Origin: Scolanthus callimorphus | Taxonomy: Eukaryota > Cnidaria > Anthozoa > Actiniaria > Edwardsiidae | Assembly (NCBI GenBank): GCA_033964015.1 | Contig: CM066921.1 | Location: 29,099,918-29,163,917, forward strand | Length of the DNA stretch: 64,000 bases | Reading direction: 5' to 3' | Part shown: positions 55,301 to 64,000 of the stretch, piece after piece | Position numbering within the stretch: the first letter of the stretch is position 1 | How the letters are laid out: every line of letters begins with the position of its first letter | Program-made: the position numbers and the translations under genes | Notes under the pieces: model-generated | Seen by the model: only the letters and a program-made list of their open reading frames with translations | The model's database searches: none | Told to the model about the DNA's origin: nothing

Positions 55301-58300
55301 ACGTTCGTATTACACGTCTGTGGCGCCGCCATATTTGCCAGCCTGGTGGTCATTGGAGTTGATCGCTATAGGAATATTGTGCATCCTCTTATGAGTCTCA
55401 AGAAGAAAACCAAGCCATCACAAGTTATCGGGCTGGTCTGGGGTTATTCTGCCGTGGCCTCGGCAACGCTAATATACACAGCAGGACTCGTCCCACTATC
55501 TGATCTAGCAGAAGGAAAGGGCATATCGGCGGCGAAGGGTTCTACTTCGTGTAACATCACACCGGGATTGCTGGGAGGACTCTCCGTCACGATTTACTCC
55601 CTGCTAACATTCCTGATTCCCATGACAACGCTTGTGTTTGCATACACCTCTATCTGGACTAGTTTGAGAAAACGATCCAAGAGTGGACAAGTTGCGAAGG
55701 CGGCTGTGCGATCCAAAGCCAAGGCAGTGCGCATGCTCGTAATTGTAGTCAGCAGTTTTGTCGTGTGTTGGGGGCCGTCGGTTGCTATGGAGTGTCTACG
55801 CTCTTATGGTCTACTAATGGATATTAGGATTAATGTACTGGCCGTTGCTACCCTTATTACAACAATGTTACAACTGTGCAGCTCGCTGGCGAACCCACTC
55901 ATTTATGCGTTTTTACAATTCAGGGTTCAAAAAAGACCTTGCGGACGTTTTGTTCTGCCATTGTTGTTCCTCGACACAGCTCAAGGACATCAAGTCATCA
56001 CGTGATACAGAAGCCAAGAAGACAGACAGCACAACTTTCTAGGTGAAACCCTCGGTGAACCAGCCGGACGAATACTCAGGGTCTTTTTAGTAATAGACAA
56101 AGTCGGTCAACGGTGCTTACATCGAGTTGGCCATCCAGCTTATTAGATCACGTCATTCATTTCTGAGGTGATTCATTTTGTATTTCATCATTTCATGGAC
56201 ATTTTGTTCATACTATAATCAATCTACACGGCTCAGAGAACAATCGAAAATGTGAATGCTTGAATGCTTAAATAAATTATCCTAAAATAGTTTGCGCTAA
56301 TGTCTAGGATGGCTTGTAGGCGCCTTAGGTGGCCCGGAGGCCCTGACAGATCTTAGCGCCGGCAGGGCGCTTGATTTGAATAATTCTAAAGACGAGGCAT
56401 TAGTTGCCTCCCTGGTTCCAAGTTCTAGGAAAAAAAGAGTAGTTATAACTGTCGATGTGGGACTGGAGTTGGAAATAGTGGTCTGAGTTTCTTTTTGAAG
56501 GTCTGGGATTAAGGGGGCTGTGTCACGGTTGTTTCAACAAAATTTTATAAAATAAGACCAGTGATTTACATAAACATCTCAGAATCCTACATTATACTAT
56601 TATTTAGTGTTATAAAGAGAAAGGAACTGAAACTTGCATTATATAGGTGTAACGACTCGGGATCGGTGTCTATTCAACTGAACAATCTTTTCATACTATA
56701 CTATATCTTTATTCAACTTACATACGCTTTATATAGGTGCTGGCTCTCGGAAGGTTCCCATGGGAGATCAGCCTGATAAGGGATGTTTTTAGTGCCAAAT
56801 GTAGGAATGTCCGGCCAATGTCTAGAATTCGGGCTTAGACCAAGACTATCAGATCAGAGCATGTGCACTAACCGTGGGAAAAGGTATTATCTTAAAAAGG
56901 GGAAAATACCGTTAGACTCCAATGGGAAGTTCCGAGCACCACACCTTTACAAAAAATCTACAAAAGTGTACTTATGATGTAGACGTAGGGGAAACTACAA
57001 ATGACTAAAATAATAAATTGCTACAATCATCGGGTGACGTGAAGTGGAATCCCCTTAAATGATTTCTGAAGGAACTACAAAATTGAATTTCTAAAACTAC
57101 TAAAACTAGCTTCGTAACATAGGCATTCTTACATAAGATTTTATAGCTTTTGCTATCAACTTTCCAAGTTTGAAAACTGTTCAGCCTGAACAGAAATCAA
57201 AAATGTCATTTCGTAATCCAATTCCATCCGCTCGATGACACACGAAAATACTCCAAATTTGTGCTCATCTAGCAGTTGAAAGGTTATTTCAAAACCCTAG
57301 ATGATTATTGTGCTTATTTCGTTTGAATTTCACTACATTTAAAGCGGCAGTGTCACGATTTTGAGGCAAATTTATGTCGCTTAAATGTAGTCAAATTCAA
57401 ACGAAATGAGCAAAATAGTCATCTAGGTTTGTTAAATAAGCTTTCAACTGCTAGATAAGCACAAATTTGGAGTATTTTTGTGTGTTATCGAGCGGATGGA
57501 ATTGGATTACGAAATGATATTTTTGATTTCTGTTCAGGCTGAACAGTTTTCAAACTTGGAAATTTGTATAGGTAATCATACGACTTCGAGTTCAATTTGG
57601 GATTAATTGAGTGAGTTTTTCAAAAAAGTATCGAAATTGCACGAGCCCGTTAGGGCGAGTGCAATTTGAGCTTTTTGAAAAACTCACGAGTGTAATTAAT
57701 CCCAAATTGAACGAGAATAGTCGTATGATTACTTATTAATAATATGGATGCAAAAAATTTCAGAGAAAGACCTTATTTTTTGCAGCGGCCACAAATGCAC
57801 TGAACGCGTGCGAGACAAGCGAGCAAAGTTTACGAAACCTAACTTGACATAAATATACTTGACACAACAAATTTATTTTATGCTAGAAGCAGGTGGAATT
57901 CTGTTTTGACAATCATACACTTTATTTCAGATTCCAAGGTAAAATAACATAAGAGAGCCTGTATTAATTAATTGGTTGGTTTCTTTCAGTTTGAATTGCT
58001 TTTGAAAGCTTAGTTGCTTGTGCATTTTCGGTCACCAAAACGGGCAGAATATTGTCCAGAAAGGTGAACATAGCTAGGTAAAATTCCACAGAAGACATAC
58101 CTGAAGTCTTCTCTTGTGTAAACTTTCTTGTAACAGCTATTAACAACCAAGATTGACAGGAATTTGATCCGAAAAACTGTCCGTATCGCATGTGTTCTTG
58201 ATACTTCTAGTTCATTTTCATCGCTGGCAATTCCCGCCGCTAGATTCACAGTCAACGAAGATTTCCCTTCATATCCTTCCATAACAAAGAATGAAAACTA

Positions 58301-61300
58301 AAACAAGTCTTGCTCAAGTCCATAAGGAATTCACATTTTGCTTTCCAAGGGTTTCGGAAGATGATTTTCAAGAAAAGGAACCGAATTTCTCCCTCCATCC
58401 AAAGCCATCTATCGACCTCCCATCTTGTTGACAAGGCTCAAACAGATCGAGTGGCGTGACAGCTAGCGTGCATTTGATTGGCTCGTTCGTAAAATCCATT
58501 GTTTATTTAGCCAATCAGCTTCATGAAATACCTGCACTCATTTGAGTGCAATTACTTTTTTGGAGTGCAAATTACTTTTGTAATTGCACTGCTCTCGACC
58601 AATCAGAATCGAGAAATTTTTTGCATCCATATTATTAGATAGCGAAAGCTACAACTTACGTAAAATGATGCCTATATAATGCAAATGTCAGTTCCTTTTT
58701 CTTTATATGACTAAATAATAGTATAATGTAGGATTCTGAGTCGATGTTTATGTAGATCACTGGTCTTATTTTATAATATCTTATTGAAACAACCGTGACA
58801 TAACCCTTTAAGCGACCTAAATTTGCCGCGAAATCGTGACACTGTCCCTTTAAGTACGGCACATGGAGGAAAGTCAATGAAAAGATATAACCAGACAATT
58901 GTCTTCATACCTGTGTCGCAGATCCAAAGGAATGGCCGAAATCAATCCCGACCATCCCCCCCGTCTCCATGTCAACCATAAAATTCGAGAGGTGCCTATC
59001 ACCGATACCAAGGAGATACTGACAAATAGACACACACGCATGCGTACGAGCGAAGTGGGAGCGCAGGGTCAGATAAGCTTCAGGTGACGCGGACATCTGA
59101 TCGAAGGCTTGCCTGTTGGAAGGACATTGGAATAAAAAGTCAGGTCAGATGTTTTTCTGATACAAATCTGAAAATTTGAAACAAAAGGTGGTAGGTGACG
59201 GGTTCCCTACCATCCACCAGTTTTACACGGTCCATTTTGGAATGAAAGTCAGCTCTTTTTTTCTGACTATATAATCGGGCAAATTTGGTTTGATTCGGCA
59301 AAATATCAGGCGAGTGTGGTCGAGCCGTGGTTCGTATTTTGGCAAGACGCATGGCAAGCCCATGGCAAGACCAACGAGCTCTGATATTTTGCAGAATCAA
59401 ACCAAATTTGCCCGATTATTTATTTATCATCCCACTTAAACATCCACATAAAATGATTGTGTTTTTGTAAAGACGAAGTTCATTTTGCCGTCGCGACAGA
59501 TAACCATTTTGTAGTTTTTGCCGTGGCGAACTCTAGTCTGTTTTTATTCTAATTACTTACTAAAGAAATTGATGTTTTAACTATTTTCAAGTCTTCTACA
59601 AGAGTTTTAGATGAACTGTTCCTGATATCAGGTCAGTGACCCGATACCGTAGAATATAGGGACAGTAGATCTCGTTCCTGATTGGCTGACGAACAAAAGT
59701 AGGATGATAATGCAAGGGAAGCAGTAAAACAAGACTTAGTTACAGAGTAGCCCATTTTGTTAGGCGAGGTGGTAGGTGACGGGTTCCCCTACCCTCGATG
59801 AATGAAAGATAACTAGAAAAATTGAGCTTGATATCTTGCATGATAAGCGAACGTCGATAAGTTTGATGTTTCAAGATTTCTTTTAGATTTACCTTAAAAG
59901 GTCCCAGGGAACCCGGGCTTGTCTCTGCATAAACGCTGTTTCCGTTTCGGTTCTGCTTGCTTTGCTGCAAAAAGATGACAAGAAAGTTAGTCGAACATTT
60001 AGAATAATCCCTGACAAACGAGCAAACAACAATAAACAAACAGTATCAGATAATTAGTCAAATCACACTAGTAGGTTAATTTGTATAGCCAAAAAACGTT
60101 TTCTGGTCTGGACATTAATTGTCATTTTCTGGCTTTCAAATCCAGCACTTTTCGCTACTAGTAGGCTATAACTTAGCCTACTAGTAGCTCAACCAATCAG
60201 AACGCAGCATTGACAATAGACCCCAAATGTGGCTTGACTAATACTCGCAACTCTCACCTGTACATACAGCCGTAACTCCTCCTGAGATCTTTTCCGGGCT
60301 CACACCCAAATTTCTTGAGCCACTCCATCTGAAGCGCAGGAATCGTTCGCCTAGTGAAATTAGCAAATGAAAATTGTACGGTAAGTCTATGTGACCCAAT
60401 ACATTTTTGCATTCCGATTAACTAAGAGGCGTAACTGTGATTTCAAAGTGATCAGTGTGAAATGTCTAAAAACCAAGTTACAGATTTGAGAGAAAATTTC
60501 TCTATATTCTCGATAGAAATGGATGCTTTCTCAGACTTGGTATGTTGCTATGCTGTCAAAATGGCGGCTGACACAGACTCTTTAATTCGGTTTTTCACAA
60601 TTGGACTCAGAACTCACATTTGATTTTCCTCAGTGCCAGCCACAGCACTGTAGATAAATTCCTTAAGTGGCTTGGTGTGCATCATCCATTCGATGAGACC
60701 AACTCTAGATGAACGAATACAATGCCACTATCATTAGTACTAATACAGGGCTTGTTTTCATGAGGCAGCCTAACCCTACGAGCCGAACAAAAATTATAAT
60801 GTCATTTTGATCCTCTGAGTGGCTCAGTTGATCGACCTGAGCTTTGATGTGCGTGAACACACGTCTGCATATACCGTAATGCGATGTATCGAGGAGTCAT
60901 GAGTCTTACCATGGAATTATGGTTGTAGCAATGGTTCTTACCGTGGGCTCATGGGTCTTACCGTGGGCTCATGGGTCTTACCGTGGGCTCATGGGTCTTA
61001 CCGTGGGGCCATTGCTTTTACCGTGGGGTAATGTTTTTTTTCATCGGGTCATGAGTCTTATTGTCGGGTTATGAGTCTTGGGTCTTGTTGTCAAGGGTCT
61101 TACCGTGGAGTCATGTGTCTTACCGGTGAGTCATGGGTCTTGCCGTGGTGTAATGGTTTTACCGTGGGTCTTAAGGATCATTTGGTAAGCCTTACCGAAG
61201 TGCTGTGGGTCTTACGGTCCATAAAGTCATAGATTTTATCGTGGGGTCCTGGGAATCAACCTTACCGCGGGGTCATGTGGATCACCTGTCATGGCAGTTC

Positions 61301-63554
61301 TTACCGTGGTGTCATGGATATTACTGTGGGTTACGTGGATCACTTGGTAAGTATTACCATGGTGTCATCGGGACCATGGTAATACATCGGGACCATGGTA
61401 ATACTTGGTAAGTATTACCATGGTGTCATCACTTGGCAAATATTACCGTGGTGTCATGTATTTTATTGTGGGGTCATGTGGATGACTTGGTCAATATTAC
61501 CGTGGTGTCATGGATATTACTGTGGGGTCATGTGGATCACTTGATAAGTCTTAACCAGGGGTCATGGATCTTACCGTGGTGTCATCGGGATGACTTGGTA
61601 AGTACGCAGTCTCAAGTGGCGTTTGCTACAGGTGGCGTCCTCGGCCATAATCTCATTCATCATGTAGAACAACTAAAGGGAACAACACCGAAACGAGTGA
61701 TATAAATGGCCAAATACACAACTCGAAGTGAAGAATTTCCGCAGTAAACGTCCAACTTGGCCGCATCAGACTACTGTCTGGAATGTATCAATTAATCTGA
61801 GCCTGATAAAGAGGATACCTCTTAAATCGTCCAGAAATGAATGCTGCCCGAAAAAGGCTAGTTGAACGCATTTATGGAACACTATTGAGCTTTGGTACAA
61901 GCATAGCGCGGATTCCATATGACTGTAGTGAAATCAATCGCGAAGTGATTAGACCAATTCTGAAGAAAACATATAGGAGTGGCTGGAAAGTGATTGCATA
62001 TAATAGTCACGACAGTCACACGAAATCTAATCTAACTCTGACGTAATATTTGATTGAGGTGTCTAGTTGAAGGCATTCATGGAACATCGTTGAATAGAGC
62101 AGATTTCTCATGACTGTAGTGAAACCAATTGCAAAGTGATCACACCAATTCAGAATAAAACCTATAGGTGTAGTTACAAAGTTTAAATTACGCGAATTAC
62201 TCACGACAGTCATCTGAAATCCGCTCTATTGGTACAAGCAATAACTCTAAAGTAATATTTCATTGACACCGTGGGTTGTCCAGTTGAAGAAATTCATTGG
62301 ACATTGTTGAATATTGGCACAAGCAAATGATGAAAGAAACAATTATCCATCCAGTAGAATCAGAATCTCAACAAAAATTAATCACTTACTGGAAATCATA
62401 AAATTAGCAACGTAGCGACGTTGCGGCCATAACCCATGGCCTTCGTCAGGCTAGTGATGGTTTCCAGTAAGTGAATTATTTTTGTAGACATTGGTAGAAG
62501 AAATAACTGTAATCTGTGGCTGGCGTACACCAAACTTTACCTGTTCGATCCGTTGATCAAGCCTAAGATCTTCTCCACCTTTCACGAGGAACATGTAATC
62601 CTTCTCGTCATCTCCTCGAATGGTGATTCGCTTTGGTCTACGGATGGAGGTTAGGACGAGCACCTTGGAAACGAAAAAGAGGAAGATGAAAACAGAAATG
62701 GTAGAGGGAAGTAGCAAGGTAACATTCTTTGTAATGCAATGGTGGACGGAGTTTGGGGCAACAAATTCCAGGGTATTCAAGCACTTTCCAGGATAGGAAA
62801 TAAAAGCAAGGAGTTTTCAGGGCTTTCGATTATAGATACATTTTCTAAGTAGCACATGATGAAAGCCAATGGTGAGCGGGTTCGAACCCCACTGGAGTCA
62901 CTTATTTTTTTATTTTTTTCTTACGAAGGAATTGACTCCGTGTCAATAGTCCAGTTTCGAATTCTCTAATCTACCGCTGAATAGGCATCAACAGCGCATA
63001 AATACAGTGGGAGCCTCGGTTTGAACCCGAAAGTTGCGAATACCAACGTGTCCAAAAAGTTTTGTCTATTGTCTCCATTCAAGCTTCATCAGTTTCTCGT
63101 TGGTATTCACAACTTTTTCGACTTCAAACCAAGGCTCCCACTGTATTTATGCGTCGCCGATGCCTATTCAGTGGTAGATAACAGAGAATTCGAAACTGGA
63201 CTATTCGGTGGTATTTCTCTCGAGGTGACCGGATAAATACTTACATGGGTTGTAAAGCCACCATTAGCATCTCATCATACTCCATAATTCTATTCTCCTT
63301 TGCTAAGTTGGGCTGTTAATCATTTCGGAATATAAAACCCTTTGAACTCCCACTGCATCAATCTCGTTTCCAAAACTCTTTTACAAACACTCGCAATATA
63401 ACGCATTTTGTTGATTGCTTATTTCCGCGTTTCGCTCCGCTTGGCCGCTAATTAACCTCGAAGGGGTTTGAGGATTACTTTATTACCTTTTCATCGAAGC
63501 CCGCGATCTTCACGTGATATTCGGGGAGCGGTTTAGACTGTCCCGTGTACTGAC
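46176..63554 (-). CDS. PRKDC: DNA-dependent protein kinase catalytic subunit (DNA-PKcs), 3' 11 exons (partial, 422 aa)
   Basis: Model on the - strand: 63554..63487, 62663..62541, 61672..61575, 60704..60618, 60350..60258, 59964..59893, 59112..58911, 50814..50626, 49509..49467, 47661..47571, 46380..46176; all ten junctions agree in phase. The 5' part of this roughly 4000-residue PIKK gene lies beyond the window. Visible: the kinase N-lobe ([18 protein letters not shown]), catalytic loop [13 protein letters not shown], activation segment [13 protein letters not shown], helical C-lobe [10 protein letters not shown] and [12 protein letters not shown], and the FATC tail ending [16 protein letters not shown]. 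These follow human DNA-PKcs almost word for word and distinguish it from ATM, ATR and mTOR. Role: Ku-dependent Ser/Thr kinase of non-homologous end joining in the nucleus. Catalytic residues are present. A Leu replaces Gln in the GGEDLRQDQR motif. Intron 7 of this set holds two GPCR copies on the + strand. Confidence 0.96.
47571..47661 (-). CDS. PRKDC: PRKDC exon (WYPREKI...NPAYIT)
   Basis: Encodes [20 protein letters not shown] and EGANPAYIT, matching WYPRQKI...KLAGANPAVIT of human. Entry phase 1, exit phase 2. Confidence 0.95.
47697..48612. mobile_element. TIR element, AATAGACCTCTTTACCTTGG family, long copy
   Basis: Ends AATAGACCTCTTTACCTTGG and its inverse, with matching CGTAATGTTGTCCCRTTTCA inside. 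The interior contains two further palindromes (about 47805-47890, and 48185-48350 built on CAAAATTTGCCAAMGTTTCGG-type arms). Non-coding, in the last PRKDC introns. Confidence 0.8.
49467..49509 (-). CDS. PRKDC: PRKDC micro-exon (43 nt)
   Basis: Encodes [14 protein letters not shown] and one base. The DWQ-AF-x-x-K junction matches DWKNFEQK in human. Entry phase 0, exit phase 1, donor GTGAGTG. Confidence 0.85.
50070..50405 (+). pseudogene. Decayed LINE reverse transcriptase fragment
   Basis: From about 50190 the frame reads IRCGIPQ, then [20 protein letters not shown] and MYADD, the RT fingers/palm including the catalytic YADD box. The upstream part is broken by a stop and frame changes, and the frame ends shortly after the YADD box. 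+ strand, inside a PRKDC intron; no function expected. Confidence 0.85.
50463..50605. repeat. Fold-back repeat, GGAATTTCTGCAGAAACCCAT family, copy C
   Basis: Degenerate palindrome with GGAATTTCTGTAGAAA and GGAAAWGTATCTTTTCCCATGG-type phrases. It ends about 20 bp from the donor of the PRKDC exon at 50626. Confidence 0.65.
50626..50814 (-). CDS. PRKDC: PRKDC exon (C-lobe helices)
   Basis: Encodes [20 protein letters not shown], a leucine-rich middle, and [15 protein letters not shown]. Phase 0 on both sides. It lies 8.1 kb from the catalytic-loop exon. Confidence 0.96.
50840..50941. mobile_element. Short MITE, GACCCCGTCCACACTACA ends
   Basis: About 100 bp. GACCCCGTCCACACTACA at the left pairs with TGTAGTGTGGACGGGATC at the right, with a second inverted pair (CGTTTTCAAA / GTTTGAAAACG) inside. 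Confidence 0.85.
51269..51470. mobile_element. TIR element, AATAGACC family, 200-bp copy
   Basis: Ends AATAGACTTCTTTCGCTTGG and the inverse GAAAGAGGTCTATT, sharing GGGCGTAATGTTGTCCCATT with the long copy at 47697-48612; the interior is much shorter. Non-coding. Confidence 0.8.
52918..53987 (+). pseudogene. Class A GPCR copy 1, with a 1-bp frameshift in extracellular loop 2
   Basis: Rhodopsin-like receptor, intronless in its coding part. Visible: N-glycosylation sites near the start, TM1 with [12 protein letters not shown]2 HLSVVDLIF, the conserved Cys at the TM3 start (VVCK), the DRY motif in [13 protein letters not shown]6 [10 protein letters not shown]7 [10 protein letters not shown], and a Cys-rich tail (FCHCCSS). 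At 53461-53467 the sequence GGAAGGG lacks one A compared with copy 2, shifting the frame between TM4 and TM5; the remainder continues in another frame to TAG at 53987. The residues resemble neuropeptide-type receptors, but the ligand cannot be assigned. A splice acceptor (TTGCCTTGCAG) just upstream suggests a 5' UTR exon. The loss may be real or a base-calling error. Confidence 0.85.
54968..56042 (+). pseudogene. Class A GPCR copy 2, frameshifted just after TM7
   Basis: About 95% identical to copy 1 with a divergent N-terminus. The frame is intact from ATG 54968 through all seven helices to [10 protein letters not shown]. It then has five T's (55910-55914) where copy 1 has four, which shifts the C-terminal tail. 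The current frame ends at 56005 (345 aa), while the tail matching copy 1 (FCHCCSS, then KDIKSSRD) continues in the next frame to 56042. The seven-helix core, DRY and NPxxY are complete, so this copy could still make a receptor with an altered tail. An AATAAA lies at 56271. It is nested in a PRKDC intron on the opposite strand. Confidence 0.85.
56506..58858. mobile_element. 2.3-kb composite of TIR elements in a PRKDC intron
   Basis: Outer inverted arms at about 56515-56650 and 58670-58815 share GTGTCACGGTTGTTTCAAC and CAGAATCCTACATTATACTA. Within it are a strong palindrome at 57165-57560 (TTCAGGCTGAACAGTTTTCA arms), another at 57570-57735 and an element with TAATAATATGGATGCAAAAA ends (57735-58640). 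No coding region was recognised. Confidence 0.75.
58911..59112 (-). CDS. PRKDC: PRKDC exon (catalytic and activation loops)
   Basis: Encodes [20 protein letters not shown], then the catalytic loop [11 protein letters not shown] (Asp and Asn present) and the IDFGH magnesium-binding motif. Entry phase 2, exit phase 0. Confidence 0.97.
59267..59425. mobile_element. Palindromic MITE, AATCGGGCAAATTTGGTTTG ends
   Basis: About 160 bp. Arms ATAATCGGGCAAATTTGGTT and the inverse, continued by CAAAATATCAGGCGAG-type inner arms. A related half occurs at about 8550-8600. Confidence 0.85.
59893..59964 (-). CDS. PRKDC: PRKDC exon (KASRTET...)
   Basis: A 72-nt exon encoding [20 protein letters not shown] and DLL. 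Phase 2 on both sides. Confidence 0.92.
60258..60350 (-). CDS. PRKDC: PRKDC exon (MEWLKKFG...)
   Basis: Encodes [20 protein letters not shown] and LRRSYGCMY. It corresponds to the insert region that is DNA-PKcs specific (human ...YKDWLTKM...). Phase 2 on both sides. Confidence 0.9.
60460..60593. mobile_element. Half copy of the TTAAAGAGCC MITE
   Basis: Contains GGATGCTTTCTCAGACTTGG and GGCGGCTGACACAGACTCTT, ending 25 bp from a PRKDC donor. The other half is missing. Confidence 0.75.
60618..60704 (-). CDS. PRKDC: PRKDC exon (VGLIEWM...)
   Basis: Encodes [20 protein letters not shown] and the segment ending EENQM. The GLIEW motif is the hinge-proximal strand of PIKK kinases. Phase 2 on both sides. 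Confidence 0.93.
60898..61574 (-). repeat. PRKDC: Minisatellite derived from a PRKDC exon end and 5' splice site
   Basis: Degenerate units of 18-60 bp start directly at the donor of exon 61672..61575. On the - strand the core is ATGACACCACGGTAA, the last ten or eleven exon bases plus the GTAA of the donor. Several longer units also include TACTTACCAAGTSATCC, the preceding exon bases. Further from the exon the units simplify to CCATGAGCCCACGGTAAGAC. Confidence 0.92.
61575..61672 (-). CDS. PRKDC: PRKDC exon ([14 protein letters not shown])
   Basis: Encodes [19 protein letters not shown] and [14 protein letters not shown]. Entry phase 0, exit phase 2. Its last bases and donor seed the minisatellite in the next intron. 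Confidence 0.95.
62541..62663 (-). CDS. PRKDC: PRKDC exon (kinase N-lobe)
   Basis: Encodes [17 protein letters not shown] and [17 protein letters not shown], including the ATP-site lysine of PKR(I). Phase 0 on both sides. Confidence 0.95.
62950..63218. mobile_element. Fold-back MITE, TAAATACAGTGGGAGCCT family
   Basis: Inverted arms (CGCATAAATACAGTGGGAGC, AGTCCAGTTTCGAATTCTCT and the inverses) around a loop of about 50 bp. It lies in a PRKDC intron; a relative at 24444-24910 is split by another MITE. A B-box-like GGTTCGAACCCC lies just before it at about 62879. Confidence 0.85.
63487..63554 (-). CDS. PRKDC: PRKDC exon (GQY...GFDEK)
   Basis: Encodes [20 protein letters not shown] and DEK, the strand leading into the kinase N-lobe. 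Entry phase 1, exit phase 0. The next upstream exon was not found within the window. Confidence 0.93.
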
Positions 63555-63622
63555 CTAAAAGGGACGGCAAATACGTTAGGTACCACTTATAGTGCACTGC
63601 ACTGTGAATAAGAATGATCTCA

Positions 63623-63869
63623 CAGGGCCGTAGCAAGCCTCCAAAAACTGGGGGGGGGGGGGGCACAACATCTAAAAAACGTTTAAACTCTTTTTCGCGT
63701 GAAGCGCGCCGAAAATTTAGAGCCCAGCATGTGAAATTACCGCATGTTTGGGGGAACTTTGATATGCAGGGTGCAAAATCGGGAGTTTTAAGGATTGTTT
63801 GGAGAAAAACTGGGGGGGGGGGGGGGGGGGGGGGCGTGCCCCCCGGCCCCTAAGAGCGTAACGGCCCTG
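63623..63869. mobile_element. CAGGGCCGTAGC MITE with 5-bp TSD (copy B)
   Basis: Ends CAGGGCCGTAGC and GTAACGGCCCTG, flanked by TCTCA (63618-63622 and 63870-63874). It contains two long (G)n tracts. It is the same family as 12515-12851 by termini, TSD length and poly-G content. Confidence 0.8.
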
Positions 63870-64000
63870 TCTCATTGTCAAACTGGCAAAAAACTCGCAA
63901 AAAATGCGCCTTGTGTTATGCCGCTGTTTTATAGCCCAAAAAGATACCTCTCTCTTTAATCTTATTGCTGCTGGCTTTCTCGCCTCTTTTGTTGCGATAA

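Larger units (their letters stand above)
52050..56230 (+). repeat. 2.1-kb tandem duplication containing the two GPCR copies
   Basis: The phrase GCTTATACATGGTAGCTA starts both units (about 52051 and 54170). Similarity extends through the 5' flank, the coding region and about 150 bp of 3' flank, with small indels in the flanks. Unit length is about 2.1 kb. Confidence 0.9.

Noticed and set aside
63930..64000. Possible PRKDC exon at the right edge
   Set aside because: A short basic frame followed by GTATCT can be read, but its residues do not match the DNA-PKcs region expected before GQY, so it is not included.

Overview
Eukaryotic genomic DNA with spliced genes, almost certainly from an anthozoan cnidarian such as a stony coral or sea anemone. 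The reasons are a PAN/apple + EGF + fibrinogen-like secreted protein, a membrane collagen with the short-chain collagen C4-type C-terminus, an invertebrate DNA-PKcs gene, intronless GPCR copies, and a very high load of short inverted-repeat transposons with (G)n tracts. The species cannot be fixed from the sequence alone. All exon models come from reading splice sites and checking reading-frame phase by hand.

Layout. (1) 3655-5420, + strand: a complete 3-exon gene for a small single-CRD, TNF-receptor-like type I membrane protein, followed by an unidentified open frame on the - strand (5444-5794). (2) 22528-10375, - strand: a complete 5-exon gene (473 aa) for a type II membrane collagen with a furin-like site, 38 Gly-X-Y triplets and a C4-like C-terminal domain. 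(3) 43477-24997, - strand: a complete 20-exon gene (997 aa) for a signal peptide, PAN/apple domain, EGF, 14 near-identical calcium-binding EGF exons in 531-536 bp tandem units, one divergent cbEGF and a fibrinogen-like C-terminus. (4) 63554-46176, - strand: the last 11 exons (422 aa) of PRKDC (DNA-PKcs), covering most of the kinase domain and the FATC tail, with phases that agree across all ten junctions. (5) 52918-56042, + strand: two tandem copies of a class A GPCR, lying inside an 8.1 kb PRKDC intron on the opposite strand, each with a different single-base frameshift.

The rest is introns and intergenic DNA full of mobile elements. There are hAT-like (8-bp TSD), Mutator-like (10-bp TSD), TA-flanked and 5-bp-TSD non-autonomous elements. 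There is an L2/CR1-like LINE nested in a TIR element, which is itself nested in a palindromic repeat. There is also a 9-copy satellite built from that same palindromic repeat. Two intronic minisatellites, in the collagen gene and in PRKDC, are amplifications of the adjacent exon end plus its 5' splice site. Together with the amplified cbEGF exon unit, this makes tandem duplication at exon boundaries the main theme of the window.
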